The position numbers were made by a program, and so were the translations under genes. DNA of 64,000 nucleotides from Alkaliphilus metalliredigens QYMF (GTDB lineage Bacteria; Bacillota; Clostridia; Peptostreptococcales; Natronincolaceae), in assembly GCF_000016985.1 (NCBI RefSeq), contig NC_009633.1:248001-312000 (forward strand). The letters run 5' to 3'. The stretch's first letter is position 1, and every line of letters begins with the position of its first letter. The notes under the pieces were generated by a model that saw only the letters and a list, made by a program, of their open reading frames with translations, did not search any database and was not told the DNA's origin. This document shows positions 15,768 through 23,775 of this stretch, in pieces.

Positions 15768-17660
15768 ATGAAAAAAGATATACTATTTATATCTCCCTTT
15801 GAGGATCTTTATAAGATTGCTAAAAAACTAATTAAATTTCAGGGGTTTGAAGAAATTGATGTACAGATGGGGGACCTTGAAGAAGGGGCTAAAAAGGCAA
15901 GGGTAGCAGTGAACAATGGAACCAGGGTGATAATCTCTCGAGGCGGAACATACAATGCAATATTAAAGGAAGTAGATGTGCCCGTTGTTGAGGTGGGCAT
16001 CACAGCCTTTGATATTCTTAAAAGCTTTAAGCTCATACAACAAATCAAAGAACCTTTAGCCATTATTGGGTATCACAATGTGATTAAGGGCTATGATATA
16101 ATTGAAGATCTTTTTGTAGACATGGATGTAACCAAAATAATCTTAGATAATACTAAGTCTGTGGAGGGGCAGATAAAGGAATGCGTGAATAAAGGCGTGA
16201 AGGTTGTAGTGGGAGACACTGTTGTCAATCGTATCGCTCCACAGTATGGATGTAAAAGTATACTGATCGAGTCAGGAGAAGAGGCGGTTTTAAGTGCCAT
16301 GAACGAGGCCATACGAGTCCTTAAGGCGGCCCAGGTGGAAAGTGACCGGATGCAACGTTTTATGGCAGTAATTGACTATACCAGTGATGGCGTCATTGCC
16401 ACAGATAAGGATGGAAGGGTTACTGTTTTTAATCGAAATGCAGAAGTCATACTAGGGACAACCAAGGAAAAGGCCAAGGGGCAGTTAATTTCTCAGATCT
16501 TTAAATATGATCAAATCAGTAAGCTAATTGAATCTCCATCAATAAAGGTTGACTCAATCTATGACTTAGGAAGCACGAAACTAGCACTTAACCATGTACC
16601 TATATTTGTGGATGGAGATGATACCGGCAGTATTATCACTTTTCAAGATATATCAAAAATTCAAAGCCTAGAAAAAAAGATTCGTCTAGAGTTGAGCAAA
16701 AAGGGATTTGTTGCAAAGTACAATTTCCAGGATATTGTTCATCAAAGCAGTCTAATGCAAAAATGTATAAAAAGAGCCCGTACTTATGGTGGCTACGATT
16801 CATCGGTTCTCATTACCGGCCCTAGTGGTGTAGGTAAAGAAATTTTTGCGCAATCCATTCATAATATAAGTAAAAGGAAAACGGGACCCTTTGTACCGAT
16901 AAACTGTGCAGCCCTGCCTGCCAACTTAATTGAAAGTGAATTATTTGGATATGTGGAGGGGGCCTTTACAGGTGCTAAAAAGGGTGGCAAACCAGGCATA
17001 TTTGAAATGGCACATAAGGGAACTATTTTTTTAGATGAAATCAGTGAGTTACCCCTGGATCTTCAGGCAAGGCTACTACGCGTTATACAGGAAAGAGAAG
17101 TTATGCGCGTAGGGGATAATAAGGTAATTCCCGTTGATGTAAGAATCATTTGTGCAACAAACAGAGACCTAAAAGAAATGGTGATAGAGGGAGACTTTAG
17201 GCGAGACCTTCTGTTTAGAATTAACATTTTATCATTAAATATCCCAAGTCTTAATGAACGTAGAGAGGATATTGAATTACTAATAGAATACTTTATTAGC
17301 TTATTTTGTGATGAATATAAAAAGGGTTCAATGAAAATTTCATCGGATACCCTAGGGTATTTAGAAAGACATCATTATGATGGCAATGTAAGGGAGCTTC
17401 AAGGGATGATTGAGCGAGCAGTCATTACATGCACTGGGGATGAGATTAAATTAGACGATATAATAGAATCTGACGCCTATAATGTAGATCAAATCATAAG
17501 CAATCATTCCAATATCTTTGATGAGGAGTATTCTCTAAAGGAGTTAGAAGATAAATATATAAAATACATCTCCAATAAATATAGTGATTCAAAGCAAGAA
17601 ATATGTCATATTTTAGGAATCGATCGAAGTACCCTATGGAGAAAAAAGAAAAAGAAATGA
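15768..17660 (+). CDS. PrpR-type sigma-54-dependent transcriptional activator
   Basis: The 630-residue regulator has an N-terminal PrpR_N sensory domain (about residues 10-185, with NNGTRVIISRGGTYNAILKE). A PAS domain follows (about 195-300: VIDYTSDGVIATDKDGRVTVFN). The AAA+ sigma-54 interaction domain has Walker A GPSGVGKE at about residue 350, the sigma-54 contact loop GAFTGA at about 397 and GTIFLDEISELPLDLQARLLRV. It ends in a Fis-type helix-turn-helix (KQEICHILGIDRSTLWRKKKKK). PrpR_N domains bind small acids or phosphorylated intermediates. The gene lies directly before a sigma-54 promoter and a catabolic operon, so it very likely controls that operon. Confidence 0.93.
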   Translation: MKKDILFISPFEDLYKIAKKLIKFQGFEEIDVQMGDLEEGAKKARVAVNNGTRVIISRGGTYNAILKEVDVPVVEVGITAFDILKSFKLIQQIKEPLAIIGYHNVIKGYDIIEDLFVDMDVTKIILDNTKSVEGQIKECVNKGVKVVVGDTVVNRIAPQYGCKSILIESGEEAVLSAMNEAIRVLKAAQVESDRMQRFMAVIDYTSDGVIATDKDGRVTVFNRNAEVILGTTKEKAKGQLISQIFKYDQISKLIESPSIKVDSIYDLGSTKLALNHVPIFVDGDDTGSIITFQDISKIQSLEKKIRLELSKKGFVAKYNFQDIVHQSSLMQKCIKRARTYGGYDSSVLITGPSGVGKEIFAQSIHNISKRKTGPFVPINCAALPANLIESELFGYVEGAFTGAKKGGKPGIFEMAHKGTIFLDEISELPLDLQARLLRVIQEREVMRVGDNKVIPVDVRIICATNRDLKEMVIEGDFRRDLLFRINILSLNIPSLNERREDIELLIEYFISLFCDEYKKGSMKISSDTLGYLERHHYDGNVRELQGMIERAVITCTGDEIKLDDIIESDAYNVDQIISNHSNIFDEEYSLKELEDKYIKYISNKYSDSKQEICHILGIDRSTLWRKKKKK

Positions 17661-17667
17661 TGCACAA

Positions 17668-17695
17668 TGCAATAGCGTTGCAAATTGCATTGCAA
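17668..17695 (+). promoter_or_regulatory. Candidate upstream activator sites for the sigma-54 regulator
   Basis: Two overlapping palindromes built from TGCAA/TTGCA lie here: TGCAATAGCGTTGCA (17668-17682) and TTGCAAATTGCATTGCAA (17678-17695). They sit about 160-180 bases upstream of the -24/-12 promoter, a normal distance for enhancer-type binding sites. Assignment to the PrpR-type protein is inference. Confidence 0.6.
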
Positions 17696-17851
17696 ATTAC
17701 AACGACCTTAACCAGAGGATTCAAACTATTTTTACGTTAAATGGCAATAATATATCAGAAATTTAAAAATTTATTAAAATCTCTTATTAAAAACCTTGGA
17801 AGTTTCAGTTCTTTTAAGGTTTTTAATTTTTTTTCGAAAAATCATCAAAAG

Positions 17852-17868
17852 TTGGAACAGTTATTGCT
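17852..17868 (+). promoter_or_regulatory. Sigma-54 (-24/-12) promoter
   Basis: TTGGAACAGTTATTGCT has the invariant GG and GC separated by exactly 10 bases and otherwise matches the TTGGCAC-N5-TTGCT consensus except for one base. It lies 57 bases before the acid-sugar kinase start and downstream of a sigma-54 activator gene. Confidence 0.88.
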
Positions 17869-17924
17869 TAGATAATAGATATGAAAAATAGATGAAAATT
17901 TATAAAACAGAAGGAGTTTGAAAA

Positions 17925-19202
17925 ATGATCTACATTATATCGGATGATTTAACCGGTGCAAATGACACTGGCATTCAATATACGAAGCAAGGCTTTCGAA
18001 CCCTAGTGACTGTAAAAACCGATGTAGAATTTCTAGAGACGACATCAAAAAGTTATGATGTCATCTCGATAAATGTGGATACACGTTCTAAGCTTCCTGA
18101 TGATGCATACCACACGGTTTATGATCTAGTGAAAAAGTTCGAAAATACTGGGGTTGATTACATTTACAAAAAAATTGATTCCATAGTAAGAGGAAATCCT
18201 GGCGTTGAATTAGACGCAGTAATGGATGCAAGTAATGCCAAGATCGCATTGGTGGCCACAAGCTTCCCAGAAGTTGGGCGAAAGCTTATGAATGGAAAGC
18301 TTGAGCTGATAGACTGGGAAGGAAATAAGTCTGTCATAGATGTCATTGAGCTATTTACCGATGATATGAAGCGTAAGGTAAGGGGTATAAATTTATCCAC
18401 TGTAAAAGAAGGGATAAGCAGCATTGTTGAAGTAGTTGAAAGGGGAACTTCAGAAGGGGTAGAGGTTTTCGTAATAGATGCAGAAAGTGATGAAGATCTT
18501 GCGGTCATTAAGGGTGCAGCCACAAGCCTAAAAGTGCCTCCTGTGTTGTGCGGATCTGCAGGCTTAGCTAAGCAGCTCAGCCTTAGTGGTAGAGAAATAT
18601 TTAATAAGAAAAGTAATGAAGTAACTCAAATAGAGGATAAGGCGACATTAATACTAATCGGATCCCGCAACAACATTACGTCTCAGCAACTGAAGGTACT
18701 AGAGGAAGAAATGCGAATACCAGTATTGACCCTAATGACGGGAGAAGTTCTAAATGGCGGAAGGGAGGCTATTATAGAGAACACTAGAGGTGAAGTATCT
18801 AGTTTAATAGATAACGGATGTAGACTTTTGGCTATAGTAGTTGACACGCTATTTCAAGGATTTACAGTTCAATTGAAGGATTCGGAAGCGGCTTTAATGG
18901 ATTCAAACTACATCGCCCATGCCATTGGAGAGTTAGCAAAACTAATCTATGAAACTAACTCTATAGATACCATCGTTTCTTCCGGAGGGGACACATCACA
19001 AAAGTTACTGGACGCATTGAATGCAAAGGGAATACACTTAGAAAGTGAAATATTATCAGGCATACCAGTGGGGCGTGTCATAGATGGCATTGCAGATGGT
19101 ATGACCATTGTAACAAAATCAGGTGGATTTGGAGATCAGGATTCATTAATAAAGGTGATTGAGTATCTTGAAGATCGTAAAAATAAGCTAGCTTATGCAT
19201 AA
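17925..19202 (+). CDS. Four-carbon acid-sugar kinase family protein (DUF1537)
   Basis: The 425-residue protein begins with the conserved IISDDLTGANDTGIQYTKQG substrate-binding motif. It has the later C-terminal nucleotide-binding features SSGGDTSQKLLDAL and TKSGGFGD. DUF1537 proteins are ATP-dependent kinases that phosphorylate the 4-OH of tetronates such as D-threonate, D-erythronate or L-threonate-derived 2-oxo acids. It is first in the sigma-54-driven operon and is followed by a PdxA-type dehydrogenase two genes on, the pairing known from D-threonate/D-erythronate catabolism. The exact substrate is not readable from the sequence. The start has AAGGAG. Confidence 0.88.
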   Translation: MIYIISDDLTGANDTGIQYTKQGFRTLVTVKTDVEFLETTSKSYDVISINVDTRSKLPDDAYHTVYDLVKKFENTGVDYIYKKIDSIVRGNPGVELDAVMDASNAKIALVATSFPEVGRKLMNGKLELIDWEGNKSVIDVIELFTDDMKRKVRGINLSTVKEGISSIVEVVERGTSEGVEVFVIDAESDEDLAVIKGAATSLKVPPVLCGSAGLAKQLSLSGREIFNKKSNEVTQIEDKATLILIGSRNNITSQQLKVLEEEMRIPVLTLMTGEVLNGGREAIIENTRGEVSSLIDNGCRLLAIVVDTLFQGFTVQLKDSEAALMDSNYIAHAIGELAKLIYETNSIDTIVSSGGDTSQKLLDALNAKGIHLESEILSGIPVGRVIDGIADGMTIVTKSGGFGDQDSLIKVIEYLEDRKNKLAYA

Positions 19203-19253
19203 TGTCATAGCAATAAATCATGGCGTGAAAATATAAAGGATTGAGGTGTTAAT

Positions 19254-20414
19254 ATGATGATGGAACAGTACCAATTGGTGATGCCAAAGTTCGTATACTC
19301 TGGCACAAATAGTCTAGAAAAAATTGCGGACATTATTACACGTGAAAAAGCAAAGAAAGTCATGGTGTTCACAGGTAAAGAAATACTTAAAATTGGTATT
19401 TGTGATAAAGTCTTTGAAGTTATTCGTGAGTGTGGTGCTGACTATGATGTAATAAGTGATATTCGCCCGGAGCCTGGAACGGTTGATGTAGAGAAGGTGC
19501 TTAAACAGCTGAACCAATCAGATGGAGAACTGGTGGTAGCAGTTGGCGGTGGTAGTGTCATGGATATGGCAAAGCTATGTGCTGCCATGAAGGGAGCATC
19601 TTATACGATACACCAATTGTTAGAGGATAACAGTATTATGGAGAATGGGTTACCTACTGTAATGGTTCCTACAACCTGCGGTACAGGAAGTGAGTCTACA
19701 TTTAACTCAATTGTAGCCGTAGAATCGAAACAGCTAAAGGTTGGTATCGTTAACACAAATATGATGGCAGACTATGTTATTTTAGATAGTTCAATGATCG
19801 CAGGTCTACCCAAACACATTGTAGCTTCAACTGGTGTGGATGCACTAGCACATGCTGTGGAATGCTTTACATCCAATAGGGCAAATCCTTTTAGTGATCT
19901 GGTTGCAAAGGAAGCTTCAAAGCTTATTTTTGAAAACATTGTCAAGTCATATCATGAACCAGGCAATATGGAAGCAAAGACAAATATGTTGAGGGCAGCT
20001 TTTTTAGCCGGTGTGGCCATTGCATCTTCAGGAACAACTGCAGTGCACGCCCTATCCTATCCTTTAGGAGGGAAATATCATATCCCCCATGGTATATCCA
20101 ATGCAATACTGCTGGCACCTGTAATGCGTTATAATATGGCAGCCTGTGAAGAGAGACTGGCAATCCTTGCAGATACAGTTAGTCCTGGGGGGATCGCTAG
20201 ATCAAATAAAGAGAAGGCAGAAGAGATCGTTAAAAGGATAGAAGAGATCGTGAGGGATACCCATATTCCATCAAGTTTAAGTGAGTACAATGTTGGAAAA
20301 GAGGATTTAGATCAACTGGTGGCGTCTGCCTTTGAAGTAAAGAGATTGTTGAATAATAATAGAAAAGAGCTTACTAAAGAGGATATTAAGAATATTTATT
20401 TAGAAATATTATAG
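19254..20414 (+). CDS. Iron-containing (group III) alcohol dehydrogenase
   Basis: The 386-residue protein shows the group III dehydrogenase pattern. These are an NAD(P)-binding VVAVGGGSVMDMAK, PTTCGTGSE, a metal-site set in STGVDALAHAVECFTSNRANP, a TAVHALSYPLGGKYHIPHG stretch with metal-ligand histidines, and a C-terminal KEDIKNIYLEIL. It begins with three possible ATGs (19254, 19257, 19260) after GAGGTG. Within the operon it may oxidise or reduce a small aldehyde, for example one released by the neighbouring aldolase, but the substrate is inferred only from position. It belongs to the same large family as eutG later in the window. Confidence 0.88.
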   Translation: MMMEQYQLVMPKFVYSGTNSLEKIADIITREKAKKVMVFTGKEILKIGICDKVFEVIRECGADYDVISDIRPEPGTVDVEKVLKQLNQSDGELVVAVGGGSVMDMAKLCAAMKGASYTIHQLLEDNSIMENGLPTVMVPTTCGTGSESTFNSIVAVESKQLKVGIVNTNMMADYVILDSSMIAGLPKHIVASTGVDALAHAVECFTSNRANPFSDLVAKEASKLIFENIVKSYHEPGNMEAKTNMLRAAFLAGVAIASSGTTAVHALSYPLGGKYHIPHGISNAILLAPVMRYNMAACEERLAILADTVSPGGIARSNKEKAEEIVKRIEEIVRDTHIPSSLSEYNVGKEDLDQLVASAFEVKRLLNNNRKELTKEDIKNIYLEIL

Positions 20415-20425
20415 GAGATGAAGTT

Positions 20426-21466
20426 ATGAATAAACTACCAATTTTAGGGATTACTATGGGAGATCCCTGTGGGATAGGCCCAGAAATAACCGCCAAGGCC
20501 CTTGTGCATAAAAATGTTTATGAAGTCTGTCGCCCTATAGTTGTGGGAAGTGCTAAGGTACTAGAGGCAGCTATAGCCATCTGTAATAAGGATCTAAAGG
20601 TAAATGTTGTTTCAAATGTGAAGGAAGCCAAATTTGCATTTGGAACCATAGATGTATTCGATCAAGATCATGTAGATGTATGGTCCCTTGTTAGAGGACA
20701 GGTGAGTAAAATAGGGGGGCAAGGAGCATATGAAGCAATAGAAAAGGTAATTGATCTTGCCATGAAGGGTGAAATAGATGGAACGATTACTGGCCCTCTA
20801 AATAAAGAAGCATTAAATATAGCTGGATACCATTATGGTGGACATACGGAAATCTATGCAAAGCTTACAGGTACAAAGGACTATTCAATGATGCTTGCAG
20901 ATGGTAATCTTAGAGTTGTGCATGTCAGTACTCATGTGTCTCTAAGGGAGGCATGCGATCGTTGCACAAAGGAAAGAGTTGGTAGTGTGATTAAGCTGGC
21001 TGAAGAGGCTTGTAAAAGTCTAGGTATTAATCGTCCTAGAATCGCTGTAGCAGGGTTAAATCCACATTCTGGTGAAAATGGATTGTTTGGCAGGGAAGAA
21101 ATTGATGAGATCATACCTGCTATTGAAAAGGCTAAGTCAGAGGGACTCGATGTAGAAGGACCCGAGCCGCCGGATACGCTCTTTTCTAAAGCCCTAGGGG
21201 GGCAATATGATATTGTAGTTGCAATGTATCATGATCAAGGGCATATTCCAGTGAAGGTTGTAGGTTTTCAATATAACCATGAATTAAAGCGGTGGAACAC
21301 AGTAAGCGGTGTCAACATCACCCTGGGTTTACCCATTATTAGGAGCTCGGTAGATCATGGTACAGCCTTTGGTCAAGCTGGAAAAGGTACAGCAAACGAA
21401 GAAAGTCTTGTTAATGCAATAGATTATGGAGCTCGATTAGCGGTAACAAGATTGGAAAATAAATAA
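20426..21466 (+). CDS. pdxA: PdxA-family 4-phospho-acid dehydrogenase (PdxA2-like)
   Basis: The 346-residue protein contains GITMGDPCGIGPEI, TGPLNKEAL, YHYGGHTEIYAKLT, AGLNPHSGENGLFG, the metal-binding AMYHDQGHIPVKV and SVDHGTAFGQAGKGTA. These are the PdxA signatures, with metal ligands in the HGGHTE-like, YHDQGH and DHGTAFG motifs. Clostridia with no PdxJ nearby often use PdxA2-type enzymes for acid-sugar catabolism: 4-phospho-threonate is oxidised and decarboxylated to dihydroxyacetone phosphate. Partnership with the DUF1537 kinase strongly supports the catabolic role over vitamin B6 synthesis. It starts 12 bases after the upstream stop with AGGAG. Confidence 0.9.
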   Translation: MNKLPILGITMGDPCGIGPEITAKALVHKNVYEVCRPIVVGSAKVLEAAIAICNKDLKVNVVSNVKEAKFAFGTIDVFDQDHVDVWSLVRGQVSKIGGQGAYEAIEKVIDLAMKGEIDGTITGPLNKEALNIAGYHYGGHTEIYAKLTGTKDYSMMLADGNLRVVHVSTHVSLREACDRCTKERVGSVIKLAEEACKSLGINRPRIAVAGLNPHSGENGLFGREEIDEIIPAIEKAKSEGLDVEGPEPPDTLFSKALGGQYDIVVAMYHDQGHIPVKVVGFQYNHELKRWNTVSGVNITLGLPIIRSSVDHGTAFGQAGKGTANEESLVNAIDYGARLAVTRLENK

Positions 21467-21497
21467 TTAGAAAGTTTAAACTAAGGGGGGAGTTTAA

Positions 21498-22385
21498 TTG
21501 GTAAATATTCATGGTATCGTACCCGCAATGGTTACTCCGATGAATGAAGATGAAACGATAAATGAAAAAGAGCTAAGGGCTCAGGTGAATAGACAAATAG
21601 AGGCAGGGGTACATGGGTTATTCTGCTTGGGTACCAATGGTGAGTTCTATATTTTAAACCAAGAGGAAAAACTTAAAGTAATGGAAATTGTAATCCATGA
21701 AAACGCTGGAAGATTGCCAGTGTTTGTAGGGACAGGAGCCATCGGAACAAAGGAAACCGTTCAATTATCTCAAAAAGCCCAAGAACTGGGAGCTGACGTT
21801 TTATCTGTTATCACACCGTACTTTGCTGCTGCTTCGCAAAATGAAATATATGAGCATTTTAAGACAGTTGCTAACTCGGTGGATATTCCAATTCTTCCCT
21901 ATAATATCCCTATGAGAACTGGGGCGAATATTAACGTGGATACTTTAAAAAGGCTGAGTCAAATACCTAATATCACAGGTGTGAAAGATAGCAGTGGAAA
22001 CTTTGATAACATTCTCCAATATATTGAGTCAACGGATGATAGCTTTGCTGTACTATCGGGAAATGATTCTTTAGTACTTTGGACGCTTCAAGCCGGTGGT
22101 AAGGGTGCAATATGTGGTATTGCTAATTTATTTCCCCATACCATGGCATCGATTTATGAACTATGGAAGGCTGGAGAATTCGCAGAAGCGAAGAAGGTAC
22201 AGGATTCGATTAGGGAGATTAGAAACTGCTTTAAATTAGGGAATCCCAATACGATCGTTAAAATTGCTACAAATCTGTTAGGTCACCCAGTAGGACCCTG
22301 TCGCAAACCATTTTATACCAACTCTGAATCCATCAGGGAAGAAATTCAGAGGGTACTTCATACTTATTATAAGGATTTTAAATAA
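21498..22385 (+). CDS. DapA/N-acetylneuraminate lyase family class I aldolase
   Basis: The 295-residue protein has a TIM-barrel DapA-type sequence. It shows GLFCLGTNGEFYIL (the GTNGE substrate loop), ITPYFAAASQNEIYEHF, the catalytic tyrosine motif PYNIPMRTG and the Schiff-base lysine in ITGVKDSSGNF. The family splits or condenses 2-oxo acids with pyruvate. In this operon it may act on a 2-oxo-3-deoxy acid, or it may be a second entry point beside kinase and PdxA. The TTG start follows AAGGGGGGAG. True lysine-pathway DapA is less likely given the context. Confidence 0.87.
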   Translation: MVNIHGIVPAMVTPMNEDETINEKELRAQVNRQIEAGVHGLFCLGTNGEFYILNQEEKLKVMEIVIHENAGRLPVFVGTGAIGTKETVQLSQKAQELGADVLSVITPYFAAASQNEIYEHFKTVANSVDIPILPYNIPMRTGANINVDTLKRLSQIPNITGVKDSSGNFDNILQYIESTDDSFAVLSGNDSLVLWTLQAGGKGAICGIANLFPHTMASIYELWKAGEFAEAKKVQDSIREIRNCFKLGNPNTIVKIATNLLGHPVGPCRKPFYTNSESIREEIQRVLHTYYKDFK

Positions 22386-22500
22386 GGAAGTTGATTTGAA
22401 ATGGTGATAGATCCCAGCATAAATTGGTTCATAACGTAAGTGTGTTTTTATTACAAACGTATTCATAAAGAATATCTTGAACAGGTATGAAATTATTCAG

Positions 22501-22523
22501 TTGTAATCATACAATTATTACAA
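22501..22523. promoter_or_regulatory. Small inverted repeat before the TRAP receptor gene
   Basis: TTGTAAT (22501-22507) and ATTACAA (22517-22523) form a perfect 7-base inverted repeat about 40 bases before the receptor start. It could be an operator or an RNA hairpin. The 178-base gap shows nothing else. Confidence 0.35.
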
Positions 22524-22563
22524 TTGAAAATTATAATAAAAAATGGTGAGGGGATGATGATTT

Positions 22564-23649
22564 ATGAAAAAGAGAGGATTTTTATTAGCAATTGCTTTTA
22601 TGTTGGCTATTGGTTTATTGACGGGATGTGCAGGTACTGAGCCTGAAGCACCTACTGATAGTACACCGGACGAAGCTGTAGAAGAGAATGATGAAAGCCA
22701 AGCTGCTGGACTTACAGATCCTGTGAGACTTGTTTTTTCTACTCAAGATTTAGGAACTTCATTCAACTCAATGACAAACGCATTCAACACGGTGTTTATG
22801 CCTGAGTTACCAAGGGGTTCTTCAATAGACGTAGAAACGACTTCCCCAGGTGGTATCGCAGCATCCTACATCATTTCTGCTGAAGTTGCAGATCTAACAA
22901 TTGGTAACACTGCTCCAGCGAACTGGGCAACTTCAGAAGGTATAGATGATAGAGGCGTTGCAGAAGGAGTGGCTTCACTTGGTGGTGGATTTGATGAGCC
23001 TGTACTGGTTGTAATATTTACTGAAGCCTTCCAAAAAAGAACAGGATTTACAACCCTTGAGGAAGTCATTGAAGCACAACATCCTGTAAGGGTAGCCACA
23101 AAGGCAACAGGTTCCTTTGGGGAAATGTCAGCCAATAAAGTATTATCGCTATTTGATGTAACATATGATGACATCAAGTCTTGGGGTGGAGACTTCACTT
23201 TAACTTCTTCAAGTAATGTGGTGGATATGTTAAGGGATAACAGAGCTGATATGACAATCGATCATACAAATATTAACCAGCCAAACTATGTAGAGCTTTC
23301 TATGACTACGCCACTATACTATGTACAGCTTCAAGATGAAACTCTAGATCGTTTACATGAAATGGGTTATGCTTATCAAGATATTGCAGAGGGAAGCTTT
23401 AATAATTATGTAAAAGAAGACATTAAAACTGTTGGATCACCAACTGCTTTACTTGTAAGAGAAGATATGGATGAAGAGGTTGCTTATACACTTACAGAGG
23501 CTATGGCAGAAGGTAAGTCAAAGCTTGTAACTTCCTTTGCTGCTTTCGAAGCATTTGATCCAACAAAAGCTTGGGAGCCAGCTAATGCTGGAGCGCCATT
23601 GCATCCAGGTGCTGAAAGATATTACAGAGAAATGGGCTATATGAAATAA
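22564..23649 (+). CDS. TAXI-family TRAP transporter solute-binding lipoprotein
   Basis: The 361-residue protein has a lipoprotein signal peptide ending in the lipobox LLTGC (Cys21) and an acidic linker. A TAXI receptor domain follows, with LVFSTQDLGTSFNSMTNAF, the TTSPGGIAASYIISAEVADLTIGNTAP pocket region, and RVATKATGSFGEMSANKVLSLF. TAXI-TRAP receptors capture organic acids for a Na+-driven permease; their ligands are mostly unknown. A ligand that is an acid sugar or related hydroxy acid is suggested by the upstream kinase and dehydrogenase. The fused permease follows after a strong hairpin. Confidence 0.9.
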   Translation: MKKRGFLLAIAFMLAIGLLTGCAGTEPEAPTDSTPDEAVEENDESQAAGLTDPVRLVFSTQDLGTSFNSMTNAFNTVFMPELPRGSSIDVETTSPGGIAASYIISAEVADLTIGNTAPANWATSEGIDDRGVAEGVASLGGGFDEPVLVVIFTEAFQKRTGFTTLEEVIEAQHPVRVATKATGSFGEMSANKVLSLFDVTYDDIKSWGGDFTLTSSSNVVDMLRDNRADMTIDHTNINQPNYVELSMTTPLYYVQLQDETLDRLHEMGYAYQDIAEGSFNNYVKEDIKTVGSPTALLVREDMDEEVAYTLTEAMAEGKSKLVTSFAAFEAFDPTKAWEPANAGAPLHPGAERYYREMGYMK

Positions 23650-23681
23650 AATTTGACCCCTTAATAATTTATATACAATGC

Positions 23682-23727
23682 ATTAATTGGATTTTGTGAT
23701 GAAATACAGTCACAAAATCCAATTAAT
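23682..23727 (+). terminator. 18-base perfect inverted repeat between TRAP receptor and permease genes
   Basis: ATTAATTGGATTTTGTGA (23682-23699) and its exact reverse complement (23710-23727) flank a 10-base loop. No U-run follows, so it is more likely an mRNA-stabilising or attenuating hairpin that keeps receptor transcripts more abundant than permease transcripts than a full terminator. Confidence 0.65.
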
Positions 23728-23775
23728 CATTATCAATAGCGAGGCAGTGCTTCGTTAGAGGTTAGGAGGCAATTT

